Position numbers and translations under genes: made by a program
Shown here: in pieces, positions 29,463 through 38,298 of the stretch
Position numbering within the stretch: position 1 is the first letter of the stretch
Layout: the number at the start of each line of letters is the position of its first letter
Notes under the pieces: generated by a model
The model's input: the letters and a program-made list of their open reading frames with translations, nothing else
What the model was told of the DNA's origin: nothing
Database searches by the model: none
From: Coprothermobacter proteolyticus DSM 5265
GTDB taxonomy: Bacteria > Coprothermobacterota > Coprothermobacteria > Coprothermobacterales > Coprothermobacteraceae
DNA: 64,000 nucleotides
Direction of reading: 5' to 3'
NCBI RefSeq assembly: GCF_000020945.1
Contig: NC_011295.1
Coordinates: forward strand, 496,001 to 560,000

Positions 29463-30631
29463 TTTCTCACCCCGGTAAATATGATCACCAATACGAGCAT
29501 GGCAAGCAAGCTTCTGCCGAAAGCTACGCCTGCTATCTGTAAAGGATTGTCAAGTCCAGATAGCACTGTTTGTAGCAAGAACGTACCTGCAAATACGGAG
29601 CCTAGTTGTCCAGCCACGTTTGCACTGACTGCGGGGAGCAGTAAAAATGTTGACGGTTCCATCTTCTGCACGTAACGGTGTACTACACGTGCCGCCATGG
29701 GGAATGCACTATTTCCTGCTGCACCTAGGGCGGGATTAAAGCTGCGATTCACAATATGCATCACCTTAGCGACCAAAATGCCTGCTGCAATATTCATGAT
29801 GAAGGCAAACAATCCAATGCCCATAATAGCAAGGGTCTGGAGCTGGAAAAAGGATTCTGCTCTTATCGAGCTTCCTATGAGCATGCCCACGAAGATCGTT
29901 GCCACGGGCGCAAGAATTTCCTCAGCTGCTTCCTTTAGCGAAGGGGTTTTTTCATTCTCCTTTAGGAAATAACCAAACACCAAAAATCCCAATAGTGGTA
30001 AGGACATAGGAGCGATAAAACCTGCAGTCAGTGTGACGATGAAAGGGAACAAGAGCCTGGCATTTTTGCTAATGTCACCTCTGGCGGTAGTTTGTGCCTT
30101 TATCTCATTTCTTGTAACTAGCCCTTTTAACAAAGGTGGGATGAGCAACGGGACAATGGACACATAGCTGTAAGCAGCCATGGAAATGGTACCCACAAGA
30201 TCAGGTTTTAGTTTCGAAGCCACATAAATAGACGTGGGACCATCAGCAGTTCCAATGCTGGCTATGGATGCTGCACTGGGTATGTCGAATCCAAAAAGAA
30301 TGGCAACAAAAAATGCGATGAATATGCCCAGTTGTGAAAACAGTCCCAAAATCATGTAGCTTGGATTGGCTATAAGAGGACCAAAGTCCATCATGGCACC
30401 CACGCCTATGAAAATAATCAGGGGAAGGAGCTCTGTTTTTATTAGCGCATTGAACATTTGGTCCATGAGGCCGCCTTGCTCTGCCAAAGGACTATTCGGT
30501 ATGTTCACCATGAACATGAAAAAGCCAATGGGTATGAGTAAAAGCGGTTCCAAATCAAAACGATAAGAAAGGTAGATCAGCAGCAATCCTAAAGCCATCA
30601 ATCCAATTTGCGACCACAGTAAACTGTCCAA
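29453..30631 (-). CDS. Sodium-pump decarboxylase beta subunit (OadB/GcdB/MmdB type)
   Basis: A 392-residue membrane protein with about nine helices. GTADGPTSIYVASKL contains the conserved aspartate of the ion path, and NPALGAAGNSAFPMAARV and SANVAGQLGSVFAGT are family hallmarks. The beta subunit decarboxylates carboxybiotin and exports Na+. The open frame starts at 30853, but TTG 30631 is 7 bases after AGGAGG and matches the family length. No alpha (carboxyltransferase), biotin carrier or gamma subunit is in the window, so they must be elsewhere. Confidence 0.9.
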   Translation of the reverse strand: MDSLLWSQIGLMALGLLLIYLSYRFDLEPLLLIPIGFFMFMVNIPNSPLAEQGGLMDQMFNALIKTELLPLIIFIGVGAMMDFGPLIANPSYMILGLFSQLGIFIAFFVAILFGFDIPSAASIASIGTADGPTSIYVASKLKPDLVGTISMAAYSYVSIVPLLIPPLLKGLVTRNEIKAQTTARGDISKNARLLFPFIVTLTAGFIAPMSLPLLGFLVFGYFLKENEKTPSLKEAAEEILAPVATIFVGMLIGSSIRAESFFQLQTLAIMGIGLFAFIMNIAAGILVAKVMHIVNRSFNPALGAAGNSAFPMAARVVHRYVQKMEPSTFLLLPAVSANVAGQLGSVFAGTFLLQTVLSGLDNPLQIAGVAFGRSLLAMLVLVIIFTGVRKWK

Positions 30632-30661
30632 GAATAAACACCTCCTGCGTTCTACAGCATG

Positions 30662-30673
30662 TATGTTAACATA
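30662..30673. repeat. Perfect 12-bp palindrome between divergent genes
   Basis: TATGTTAACATA lies midway in the 61-bp space between the decarboxylase subunit gene (minus) and the nucleotidyltransferase gene (plus). It could be an operator or a pair of overlapping -10 elements. Its short length allows chance occurrence. Confidence 0.35.
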
Positions 30674-30692
30674 GCATTGGAGAGGTGAAAAC

Positions 30693-31424
30693 TTGAAATT
30701 CGTCATATTAGCTGCTGGAGAAGGAAAACGTTTAAAACCGCTAACCAGCGATAGGCCTAAAGCCATGGTTGAAGTTTTGGGCAAACCGTTGGTGCAGTGG
30801 CAATTGGAAGCACTTAGTAATTTGGGAGTGCCGCGCGATGAGGTGGTAGTCATCGGCGGGTTTGGCTATGACAAATTAAAGGAATTTCTCACAGGCAAGG
30901 TTCAGGTGCTTTATAACCCTTACTGGAGCGCGGCAAATAACGTGCTCACTGTTTACTACGCACTGGAGCAACTGAATGACGATATTGCCATCATAAACTC
31001 CGACGTCATAGCTGAGGAGGCTGTCTATGCTTTGTTCCATCCTGACAATGAACCTTACGCAGTGGTGGATGGGGGAGTAGATGCTGCTGAAGAAGAGATG
31101 AAGGTTAAGCTGGAAAATGGTAAGATAGTACTTTTTTCCAAGCGAATAGACCCTTCTGAGTCTGTTGGTGAATACATTGGTCTTTCTTATATCCCTAGGC
31201 GGCTTAGGGGCAAAATGCTATCCATCATTGAAGGTATGTGGAACCGTGGAGAGTTGGATAGATGGTACGAAGACGCTTTTAACATTCTCTGCGAGACTGT
31301 GCCGATGACTCCCGTATTCTGTACGGGTATGCTATGGACGGAGATCGACACCCACGAAGATCTGGAAAGAGCGAAGCAAATAGCAGCTCAGTTACAGAAG
31401 GAGAAGGTGGAGGGGGATGTTTAG
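30693..31424 (+). CDS. Sugar/polyol-phosphate nucleotidyltransferase
   Basis: A 243-residue protein of the NTP_transferase fold. The nucleotide-binding signature AAGEGKRLKPLTSDRPKAM is at the N-terminus, and YNPYWSAANNVLTVYYAL and NSDVIAEE (metal-binding aspartate) follow. The pattern resembles LicC-type and inositol-phosphate cytidylyltransferases more than glucose-1-phosphate enzymes. The TTG start follows GGAGAGGTGA. It overlaps the glycerol-1-phosphate dehydrogenase gene by 8 bp, so glycerol-1-phosphate or a related polyol phosphate is a reasonable, unproven substrate. Confidence 0.82.
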   Translation: MKFVILAAGEGKRLKPLTSDRPKAMVEVLGKPLVQWQLEALSNLGVPRDEVVVIGGFGYDKLKEFLTGKVQVLYNPYWSAANNVLTVYYALEQLNDDIAIINSDVIAEEAVYALFHPDNEPYAVVDGGVDAAEEEMKVKLENGKIVLFSKRIDPSESVGEYIGLSYIPRRLRGKMLSIIEGMWNRGELDRWYEDAFNILCETVPMTPVFCTGMLWTEIDTHEDLERAKQIAAQLQKEKVEGDV

Positions 31425-32463
31425 TAAGGCTGTCAGCTTGCCCATTTTTTGGATGATTGGTGAAAACATCATGGGAGACATTAAAGATGTTCTTTCTCAG
31501 TACAACATGGTGTTTCACCGCCCCTTGGTAGTTACAGGCAGCGGAGTCACCTCTGAGTTGGGGGAGAACTACTTTTCCTCCTATAAACGTGTTTCCATAA
31601 ACAGTAACCACATTTCCGATGTGGAGAAGGTTAAAGCACAGGCACGTTCAGTGGGGTCTGATTTACTGATCGGTTTTGGTGGCGGGAAAGTTATCGATGT
31701 GGCAAAAATGGCAGCTACGGAGCTTAATTTGCCATTTCTGTCAGTGCCCACGGCTACCAGCAACGACGCTGTGGCTTCACCTGTCGCTGTTATAAACTTT
31801 GGTGACTACGTAAAATCCATGGGAGCCATGGCGCCAATAGGAGTAGTGGCTGACCTGAACATACTGCGGAATCAACCACGAAAGCAGTTTTTAGCAGGTG
31901 TGGGAGACTTGTTTTCCAACATATCTGCATTGGCTGACTGGCAGCTAGCAGCTGATCGTGGGTTTGAAAGAGTGGACCCCGTGGCTGCATACTTGAGCCG
32001 CAACGCTGTGGAGAATCTTTTCCGAGCCATAGAGAATGGTTCTGATCTGTATGCGACGTTGGTAGAAGGATTGGTCGTGTCCGGTGTGGCTATGGTTTTA
32101 GCGGGCAACAGTCGTCCCAGTAGTGGTGCTGAACATCTCATATCTCATGCCTTAGATCGTTTCCCCATACACGATTTGCATGGCCTTCAGGTAGGGGTGG
32201 CAGCGTTTTTCACTTTGCGTCTTCATGGCATGGATCATCTCCGTTACAAGAAACTGCTAAGTCAAATTGGGTTCCCTTGCAGTTGGCAGGAGCTCAATGT
32301 GGATAGGGAAACTTTTATGAAAGCTGTGCAACTTGCGCCTCAAACACGCAGCGGAAGGTATACCATACTTAGTGAAGTTACCCCTGAACTACTGCAGGAA
32401 GCGTACGACGAAGTTTATGGAGTAAGTGTTAGCGGGGACGGGGAATTCTCTATTCAGGATTAA
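31417..32463 (+). CDS. sn-Glycerol-1-phosphate dehydrogenase family enzyme (EgsA/AraM)
   Basis: A 348-residue metal-dependent dehydrogenase. It shows the NAD site GFGGGKVIDVAKMAA, PTATSNDAVASP, a metal aspartate in GVGDLFSNISALADW and histidines in GAEHLISHALD and HDLHGLQVG. The family reduces dihydroxyacetone phosphate to sn-glycerol-1-phosphate, the archaeal lipid backbone; in bacteria AraM does this for minor prenyl lipids. The ATG follows GGAGGGGG and overlaps the upstream nucleotidyltransferase. The last 75 bp overlap the convergent lytic transglycosylase gene. Confidence 0.88.
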   Translation: MFSKAVSLPIFWMIGENIMGDIKDVLSQYNMVFHRPLVVTGSGVTSELGENYFSSYKRVSINSNHISDVEKVKAQARSVGSDLLIGFGGGKVIDVAKMAATELNLPFLSVPTATSNDAVASPVAVINFGDYVKSMGAMAPIGVVADLNILRNQPRKQFLAGVGDLFSNISALADWQLAADRGFERVDPVAAYLSRNAVENLFRAIENGSDLYATLVEGLVVSGVAMVLAGNSRPSSGAEHLISHALDRFPIHDLHGLQVGVAAFFTLRLHGMDHLRYKKLLSQIGFPCSWQELNVDRETFMKAVQLAPQTRSGRYTILSEVTPELLQEAYDEVYGVSVSGDGEFSIQD

Positions 32464-33174
32464 GTAGTTCTCGTAAAGTTTTCCTAGAATAGCCACGGCA
32501 TATTGTTGGGTAGAAGTGCCAGTTTTGTCGTAAAGCTCCTTTCCTTGTTCCTTTATTTTTGCCACTCCGCCATCACCCGCGAAGTAGGCTACTAACCCCC
32601 AGTAAACATTATCGTTCCATCGTTGTATGCGCTTTGAGAGGTAGAACGTACCGGCTTTGATGTTGTCGCAAATACTTGTGGGATCGTCGGACAAACCCAG
32701 TTGTGGCTTGAGTTCGTTATAAAGAGCTGGCATGATTTGCATAAGTCCCACTGCACCTTGTATACTCTGGACCTTGGGGTTGAAGCCGCTTTCTTGTTCA
32801 ATAACCGCGGTTATTAAAAGTGGATCTACGTGGTACAGGTAAGAGTACTGAATAATACAAGCACTTATTGTTTCTCTGTCCTTATCACTTAGGTTCTTGT
32901 TCATGGCAACCTTAAAGGTGGATTTATCAATGCGGGTCTTGATAAGTTTATCTATTTCTTCCACTCTTAGTACAGGGAATGCATAGTTCGGGAAATTGTC
33001 CAGGTTCGTGGGCTTCAGAGTTCTCGATATCACCGGTGACAAGAAACTTACCATTATTGAATGGTCCATGACGTTCCAGTTTCTTTGAATCGTGTATTCC
33101 ACATAAAAGCTTCCTATCAAAATGAGCGCCATTATTACACTTAGCACAATGTGAAAGAATTTGCCACGAACCAC
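32389..33174 (-). CDS. Membrane-anchored lytic murein transglycosylase (SLT domain)
   Basis: A 261-residue protein with an N-terminal membrane anchor (about residues 8-27) and an SLT domain. AVIEQESGFNPKVQS holds the catalytic glutamate, and GAVGLMQIMP and the late AYFAGDGGV (usually AYNAG) are family motifs. It cleaves peptidoglycan glycan strands at the cell surface. The GTG start follows GGAG and overlaps the end of the nucleotidase gene by 34 bp. Its 3' end overlaps the convergent dehydrogenase gene by 75 bp. Confidence 0.9.
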   Translation of the reverse strand: MVRGKFFHIVLSVIMALILIGSFYVEYTIQRNWNVMDHSIMVSFLSPVISRTLKPTNLDNFPNYAFPVLRVEEIDKLIKTRIDKSTFKVAMNKNLSDKDRETISACIIQYSYLYHVDPLLITAVIEQESGFNPKVQSIQGAVGLMQIMPALYNELKPQLGLSDDPTSICDNIKAGTFYLSKRIQRWNDNVYWGLVAYFAGDGGVAKIKEQGKELYDKTGTSTQQYAVAILGKLYENYLILNREFPVPANTYSINFVVRFLQ

Positions 33175-34685
33175 CAGTTTCTCTCCTTTCTCGGAGTTAT
33201 TGTCCCTTTTTCACTTAAGTACTTCTCGAAATAATCACGAAGTAATTGTGGTGAGTAAAACTCAATGGGCTGGTTCTTTAGCATGGTAAATCCACCGGCT
33301 CCAGACGCTCTGTAGCTAGTCAGACTTACCCAGTAGTTTTGTCTAGAGTGCAGTTCGCTACCCATGTATTTTGCCTTTTTCACCTTATTTCCCCAGGGTT
33401 CCGTCAGATCGTAAATGACTTCTAAGCCACCTATGGTTTCAAAATTATAAGTTTTGACGAAAGGATGCCGTATTGGCCTTATTGATCCCGAAGGAGTCGC
33501 GGAAACCAAATAATAGTAGCGAGCATTCCATTCCAATGCTTTTTTAAGTGTGTGTCCTGTAATCTTTAATACCACAGGTTCATTGTCAAAAGGATACAGG
33601 CTGAACGCATCCCGTCGTGTTAGCCATCCTTTCTTAATGGTTATTGGTTCAAAGGGGCTAGGTGGGTGCATGGCAATTTCGTTTTCTGTGGCATAACGCA
33701 ATACATCCAAGTACAGGTTTGAAACGGGCTCAGCAGCCAGTTTCCATGTGTCACTGACGAAATCTTCTGCAGCAATACCAATGACTTCGTTAATCCAATC
33801 GTTGGTTTTTCTGTGATCAGACCAGAACATATCAAGAATTTCTGGATCGTCTTCTATGCCGTAAAGATCAACATTTTGAACTCGTGTCACTTTTCCGTCA
33901 GCAATCTCGATGAGTGCCACTCCTTTACCGTAGGAAGGTGGCTGCACCAACACGGTGTTGTTCAGCTTGTAAGGTCCAAACGCTCTGTGAGTATGCCCGA
34001 ACACGATAACATCAATATTTGGTACCTTTGTGGCCAGTGAGTAAACAAAGTTTTCTTTTGAGGATTCCGACACCCGGCGTCTTTTTAGGGGATCGTATTC
34101 AATGCCAGAATGAGCCAACACAACAATAACATCAACTTTTTGATCCTTTAGTTGTGAAACCAGGTTTTTAGCTACTTTTATGGGGTTTTCAAACTTTAGT
34201 CCTTTCCATTTCCAGGGTAGGTCGAAGTCCTCAATAGCAGGCGTTGTGAGTGCAATGACACCTACGCTCCAGTCACCGAAGCGGTACACCTTAAATGGTA
34301 ACCATTTGGTTTGGCCAGTGAGCTGCTCTTGTATGTTTGCACTGAGCAATGGGAATTTTGCTTGTTTTTCTATTTCCGTTAAGTATCGAAGTCCGTAGTT
34401 GAACTCATGGTTCCCAATGCACATCCCGTTAAGTCCCATCTCGTTGTAGGCTTCAACTACTGGGTTTACCTTATTACCAAAAAAACGATGTGCATAGAAG
34501 GTTAGTGGAGACCCCTGAAAAGCGTCGCCATTATCAAAAAACAACGTGGGTGCTTCCTGGCGTTGTTTCTTTAAAAACGTACTAACTTTACTTAACCCGC
34601 CTGGGAATGGCTTAGCATGAACGTAGTCAAAGGGCAAGATTTGGCCGTGGAGGTCGGTAGCCACGACCATTCTCACGCTAGGCAA
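33141..34685 (-). CDS. 5'-nucleotidase/2',3'-cyclic phosphodiesterase family metallophosphatase
   Basis: A 514-residue protein of the UshA/CpdB family. The calcineurin-like domain has ATDLHGQI, DNGDAFQGSP, IGNHEFNYG and FGHTHRAFG, which bind two metals. The C-terminal nucleotide-binding domain (from about residue 300) includes YPFDNEPVVLKITG and the aromatic stack region. There is no signal peptide, unlike E. coli UshA, so it appears cytoplasmic or exported by another route. The start may be TTG 34685, 3 bp after the DegV stop, or the nearby GTG or ATG. Confidence 0.87.
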   Translation of the reverse strand: MPSVRMVVATDLHGQILPFDYVHAKPFPGGLSKVSTFLKKQRQEAPTLFFDNGDAFQGSPLTFYAHRFFGNKVNPVVEAYNEMGLNGMCIGNHEFNYGLRYLTEIEKQAKFPLLSANIQEQLTGQTKWLPFKVYRFGDWSVGVIALTTPAIEDFDLPWKWKGLKFENPIKVAKNLVSQLKDQKVDVIVVLAHSGIEYDPLKRRRVSESSKENFVYSLATKVPNIDVIVFGHTHRAFGPYKLNNTVLVQPPSYGKGVALIEIADGKVTRVQNVDLYGIEDDPEILDMFWSDHRKTNDWINEVIGIAAEDFVSDTWKLAAEPVSNLYLDVLRYATENEIAMHPPSPFEPITIKKGWLTRRDAFSLYPFDNEPVVLKITGHTLKKALEWNARYYYLVSATPSGSIRPIRHPFVKTYNFETIGGLEVIYDLTEPWGNKVKKAKYMGSELHSRQNYWVSLTSYRASGAGGFTMLKNQPIEFYSPQLLRDYFEKYLSEKGTITPRKERNWWFVANSFTLC

Positions 34686-34687
34686 AG

Positions 34688-35494
34688 TCAGAGATTACCT
34701 CCTTCAACAAATGCAAAGCCGTAAGCATTGTTTCCGGCAAATGCACCCACAATGGGACTTACTTGCACCAGGTAGGCGCCTTTTTCTTGCGCGTACTGGA
34801 CAATGTCACCAGACAAGTCCGTGTAAGCCATGGCGATAGGGTATCTCGGTTCCACCAGATTCATTATCTTATCAACATTTTTCTTAAATATGGTGAAAGG
34901 TGAGCCACGCTCGTTCTTTAGTGGTTTTATTTCCCCACCTTTTATTCGTATGAAGGGCACAGTTTTTAAGAGGCCACCAACCCAACCAGCAAAAGCAGGT
35001 AATCTACCTAATCTTACTAGGTTTTTAAGCGTGGCAATGACCGCGACCAAGGAAATCTTTTCTCTTATCTGCATCAGTTCTTCATACGTTTCTTCAATGG
35101 TTTTTCCTTGCTCCCTTAGCTGTACGGCAATGTGAGCAAGCAGTCCGCTTGCTATGGAGGCATTCAAAGTGTCCAGCACTTTCACATTCTTAGTGGTTTC
35201 TCTTGCTGCGGCCAGAGCTGACTGCATAGTTCCGCTCAGACTGGATGCAACTGTAAGCACCAATATGTCTTGCTCTGGAATACTTTGGAATACCTTCTTG
35301 AAGTCTTCAGGACTGGGCTGACTCGTAGTAAACGTATCAATGACTGAAGACATGATTGAGTAGAACTTGTCGCGGGTAATCTCAACGCGATCTTTTAAGA
35401 ACTTCTCTCCGACGCGCAAATACAAAGGAATAACCGTAAAGCTTGGGTAATCCTGTAAATGGTCAATAGCCGAATCAATCACAATGTGGAACAT
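34688..35494 (-). CDS. DegV family fatty-acid-binding protein (first copy)
   Basis: A DegV/FakB protein of 268 residues. It begins FHIVIDSAID and shows TSQPSPEDF, VASSLSGTMQSA (the fatty-acid carboxylate-binding region) and the late SPIVGAFAG. FakB proteins present fatty acids to the FakA kinase for phosphorylation. No fakA-like gene is in the window. It is a tandem paralogue of the upstream gene and lies about 50 bp after it. Confidence 0.88.
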   Translation of the reverse strand: MFHIVIDSAIDHLQDYPSFTVIPLYLRVGEKFLKDRVEITRDKFYSIMSSVIDTFTTSQPSPEDFKKVFQSIPEQDILVLTVASSLSGTMQSALAAARETTKNVKVLDTLNASIASGLLAHIAVQLREQGKTIEETYEELMQIREKISLVAVIATLKNLVRLGRLPAFAGWVGGLLKTVPFIRIKGGEIKPLKNERGSPFTIFKKNVDKIMNLVEPRYPIAMAYTDLSGDIVQYAQEKGAYLVQVSPIVGAFAGNNAYGFAFVEGGNL

Positions 35495-35547
35495 TTCTCA
35501 CTCGCACCTGCCTTTCGCCGATTAAGTCTTTTTGGGCCTGTTTTGCT

Positions 35548-36372
35548 TTACTCTTTCTGCTCTCTTTCTTTTTCCACATATGCGACTGCAAAGGTGTTGT
35601 TGCCAGTATACGCACCTACTATGGGATTTCCCCTTGCCAGCAATGCGTTGTGCTCCTTCACAAGCTGTTCAATTTCTGGTACGTAATCTGTGTACCCAAC
35701 AATAAACGGATAGGAGCGATCGGCATTTCCTTCAGCCTCTTCTACCAACTTCTGCAAAATGTTAAAAGGCTTACCTCGTTCGTTCCTCATGGGTACAATG
35801 TATCCCTCTTTAAGCTCCACAACGGGTTTTACTCGTAGTATTTCCCCTACAAGTCCTGTAAAGCGCGATATTCTGCCTGTTCTCATAAGATTCTTTAAAG
35901 TGGCAATTACTGCCCAGAAGCGTGTTCGCTCCCGCAGCTCATATAGTTTGTTTACAACATCTTCAAGGGGTAGACCTTGATTTCTCATATTCAAGGCCAT
36001 CAGAGCCAAGACGCCTGCCCCCATGGATAGATTCCATGTATCAAATACTACGACATTCTTCTTGTCGCTTTCTTGAGCAGCTGACAGGGCTGAGTTGTAC
36101 GTTCCGCTTATTTTGGAACTTATGGTCATTACTAGAACATCTTCGTGCTTGGAGCTATTAATGGCTGCTAGAAAATCTTCCATGTTAGGCTGGCTTGTTG
36201 ATATGCGATCGTACTCGTTGGGCAGGATTCTGAAGAACTCATCTCTGCTAATGTCTACAACGTCTTTATAATACTGAGTGTCAATCTTTACGTAAAGTGG
36301 TACCAAGGAGAAGTCATCAAATGTCGACCCCTCGGGCAAATCGATTGCTGAATCGATTATGACATGAAACAT
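35548..36372 (-). CDS. DegV family fatty-acid-binding protein (second copy)
   Basis: A 274-residue DegV/FakB protein with FHVIIDSAIDLPEG, TSQPNMEDF, TISSKISGTYNSAL and NPIVGAYTG. It is clearly related to the neighbouring copy but diverged, so the pair may bind different acyl chains, as FakB1 and FakB2 do. It lies about 35 bp after asnS on the same strand. Confidence 0.9.
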   Translation of the reverse strand: MFHVIIDSAIDLPEGSTFDDFSLVPLYVKIDTQYYKDVVDISRDEFFRILPNEYDRISTSQPNMEDFLAAINSSKHEDVLVMTISSKISGTYNSALSAAQESDKKNVVVFDTWNLSMGAGVLALMALNMRNQGLPLEDVVNKLYELRERTRFWAVIATLKNLMRTGRISRFTGLVGEILRVKPVVELKEGYIVPMRNERGKPFNILQKLVEEAEGNADRSYPFIVGYTDYVPEIEQLVKEHNALLARGNPIVGAYTGNNTFAVAYVEKEREQKE

Positions 36373-36406
36373 GATTTCTCGTTCTTCCTCCTTTTTATTG
36401 TTGATG

Positions 36407-37711
36407 TCATGGTGTTAGCTTGTGTAACATTCTAGGGAATGGTATGGTTTCTCTGATGTGTTCCAGCTTGCAGATCCATGCTACAGTCCTTTCCAAACCA
36501 ATACCAAAACCCGAGTGAGGTACGGAACCGTATCTTCTCAGATCCAAGTACCACTGATAGTATTCTTCGTTCAGACCGAACTCTCTTATTTTCTGCAGTA
36601 GCAAATCGTAATCATGAATACGCTGGCTCCCTCCAATGATTTCTCCGTAACCTTCGGGTGCCAATAGGTCGGCAGCCAATACAACCTCAGGGTTTTCCGG
36701 GTCGGGCTGCATGTAGAAAGCTTTTATTTTTGCAGGGAAGTGCGTTAGGAAAACGGGTTTTTCATATTGGTTGGACAGGAACGTTTCTTCGGGTGCTCCT
36801 AAGTCATCTCCCCATGTAATATCGAATCCGTTTTTATTTAGTAGGTCCACAGCTTCAGTGTACGTTATTCTCGGGAATGGCGGTTCAACCTTCATCAGTG
36901 GTTCCAACGGACGTTCCAGGATGGCCAAATCGTCTTCGTTTTCCTCCAGCACTCTTTTTACAATGTAGCTGACGAACTGTTCTTGGAGCTGAAGGTTATC
37001 TTCATATTCAAACCACGCTGCCTCAGGTTCTATCATCCAAAACTCCAGCAAGTGCCGGCGTGTTTTACTCTTCTCAGCTCTGAAGGTGGGCCCAAAGGTG
37101 TAAACCTTTCCTAATGCCAAGGCGCCTGCTTCGGCATAAAGCTGTCCACTTTGACTCAAATATGCTTTATCCCCGTGGTAGTCTACTTCAAATAGTGTAG
37201 TGGTTCCTTCAGCTGCGGCTGTGGTAATGATGGGGGTGTCGAATCTGTAGAAACCATTTTCATTTAAGAAATCAATCATGGCGTTTTCAATGGTGTGCCT
37301 GATGCGTAAAATGGCACTCTGTTTTCTGCTTCTTATCCACAAATGCCTGTTTTCTTCCAAGAACTCAATACCATGCTCTTTTCGTCCCAAAGGCCAGTCT
37401 TTGGTTATGTGAAACGCTTCAAAGTGATCTGCATGGATTTCATATCCACCAGGTGCACGAGGCTCACTTTTTGCTACACCTTTTACCACAATGGAGCTCT
37501 CCAGAGAAGCCTCTTTAGCTTGCTCCCACTGATCGGGTTTAAGTCGCTCTTGCTCTAACACTACCTGCATAAAACCTGAGCCATCTCTCATGACGATAAA
37601 AATGATCTTTCCCTTTTCACGCTTCGTGTGGATCCAACCTCTTAGCTCTACTTGTTCTCCCTCGTGCTTCCCAATGTCACGTATGCTAACCATCTTTTCC
37701 ACGTCTGTCAC
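36407..37711 (-). CDS. asnS: Asparagine--tRNA ligase
   Basis: A 434-residue class II aminoacyl-tRNA synthetase. The N-terminal OB-fold anticodon domain begins near VELRGWIHTKREKGKIIFI. Class II motif 2 is TFRAEKSKTRRHLLEFWMIEPE and motif 3 is GFGIGLERTVAWI. The absence of AspRS-specific insertions and the FxAEKSxTRRHLxEFWxIE pattern identify AsnRS over AspRS. The start is GTG just after AGGGAGC. There is no T-box or other leader in the 46 bp upstream. Confidence 0.93.
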   Translation of the reverse strand: MTDVEKMVSIRDIGKHEGEQVELRGWIHTKREKGKIIFIVMRDGSGFMQVVLEQERLKPDQWEQAKEASLESSIVVKGVAKSEPRAPGGYEIHADHFEAFHITKDWPLGRKEHGIEFLEENRHLWIRSRKQSAILRIRHTIENAMIDFLNENGFYRFDTPIITTAAAEGTTTLFEVDYHGDKAYLSQSGQLYAEAGALALGKVYTFGPTFRAEKSKTRRHLLEFWMIEPEAAWFEYEDNLQLQEQFVSYIVKRVLEENEDDLAILERPLEPLMKVEPPFPRITYTEAVDLLNKNGFDITWGDDLGAPEETFLSNQYEKPVFLTHFPAKIKAFYMQPDPENPEVVLAADLLAPEGYGEIIGGSQRIHDYDLLLQKIREFGLNEEYYQWYLDLRRYGSVPHSGFGIGLERTVAWICKLEHIRETIPFPRMLHKLTP

Positions 37712-37757
37712 ACGCTCCCTTTCGCTTATATTATGTGCGCTATGTGCTATGCCTTAG

Positions 37758-38186
37758 CTACATTATTTGGTTTTTGGGATTCTTTGGTATCTCGAATCCA
37801 ATTGGCTTTGCCTTTATGGCTCGTATTTGTGGTATGAAATCAAAAGCGGCGCTGACCACAATCTGCATAGAAACCTGAAATTCTTCGAAGCTCATGTTCA
37901 CAGTGGGGAAGTCGCACACAAGACGAACCATGCCATCGTCAGCCATGGCGAATTTTGCCATGGCAATACGGTAATTCATCTCAAATAACTGATTTAACAG
38001 TTCCGAAGACACTTTTTCTTCTGCCATGAGTGGAACTTCGAAGCGTAAAAAATCTCGACTTAGTGTCAGCACCAAATTAATCTCCACATTATCTTGATGG
38101 AAGGGAATGTCCCATTGGAAGCCGTTGAATTGAAATTGAAGATTTAGAATACGAAGGTACTCGTTTATTATGCCTGGCGTTACCAA
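37758..38186 (-). CDS. YbjN domain-containing protein
   Basis: A 142-residue protein without signal or membrane segment. Its pattern, two strands, LSRDFLRFEVPL, LLNQLFEMNYRIAMAKFAMADDGMVRLVCDFP and a final helix with an alternating pattern, matches the YbjN/type III secretion chaperone-like fold. Function is unknown; YbjN proteins have been linked to stress or motility regulation. The TTG start has AGGAGGT at ideal spacing. It lies upstream of asnS with a 46-bp gap. Confidence 0.7.
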   Translation of the reverse strand: MVTPGIINEYLRILNLQFQFNGFQWDIPFHQDNVEINLVLTLSRDFLRFEVPLMAEEKVSSELLNQLFEMNYRIAMAKFAMADDGMVRLVCDFPTVNMSFEEFQVSMQIVVSAAFDFIPQIRAIKAKPIGFEIPKNPKNQIM

Positions 38187-38243
38187 ACCGGCAGACCTCC
38201 TTTTTGAGCATTATTGTTGGCCTGTTACTGCTGTACCATTATT

Positions 38244-38272
38244 TTGTGATAATCTGAAAACTTTTCTATATT
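38244..38272 (+). promoter_or_regulatory. Promoter of the phosphodiesterase gene
   Basis: TTGTGA at 38244-38249, 17-bp spacer, TATATT at 38267-38272. The AGGAGG ribosome site and ATG 38299 follow directly. Confidence 0.65.
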
Positions 38273-38298
38273 ATAAGTCAGGAGGTGTCTAAAACCAT

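Noticed and set aside
30632-30853. 74-residue N-terminal extension of the decarboxylase beta subunit
   Set aside because: It would run into the divergent nucleotidyltransferase gene; TTG 30631 has an ideal AGGAGG site and family length.
37712-37757. T-box leader for asnS
   Set aside because: Only 46 bp separate asnS from the upstream gene, too short for a T-box.
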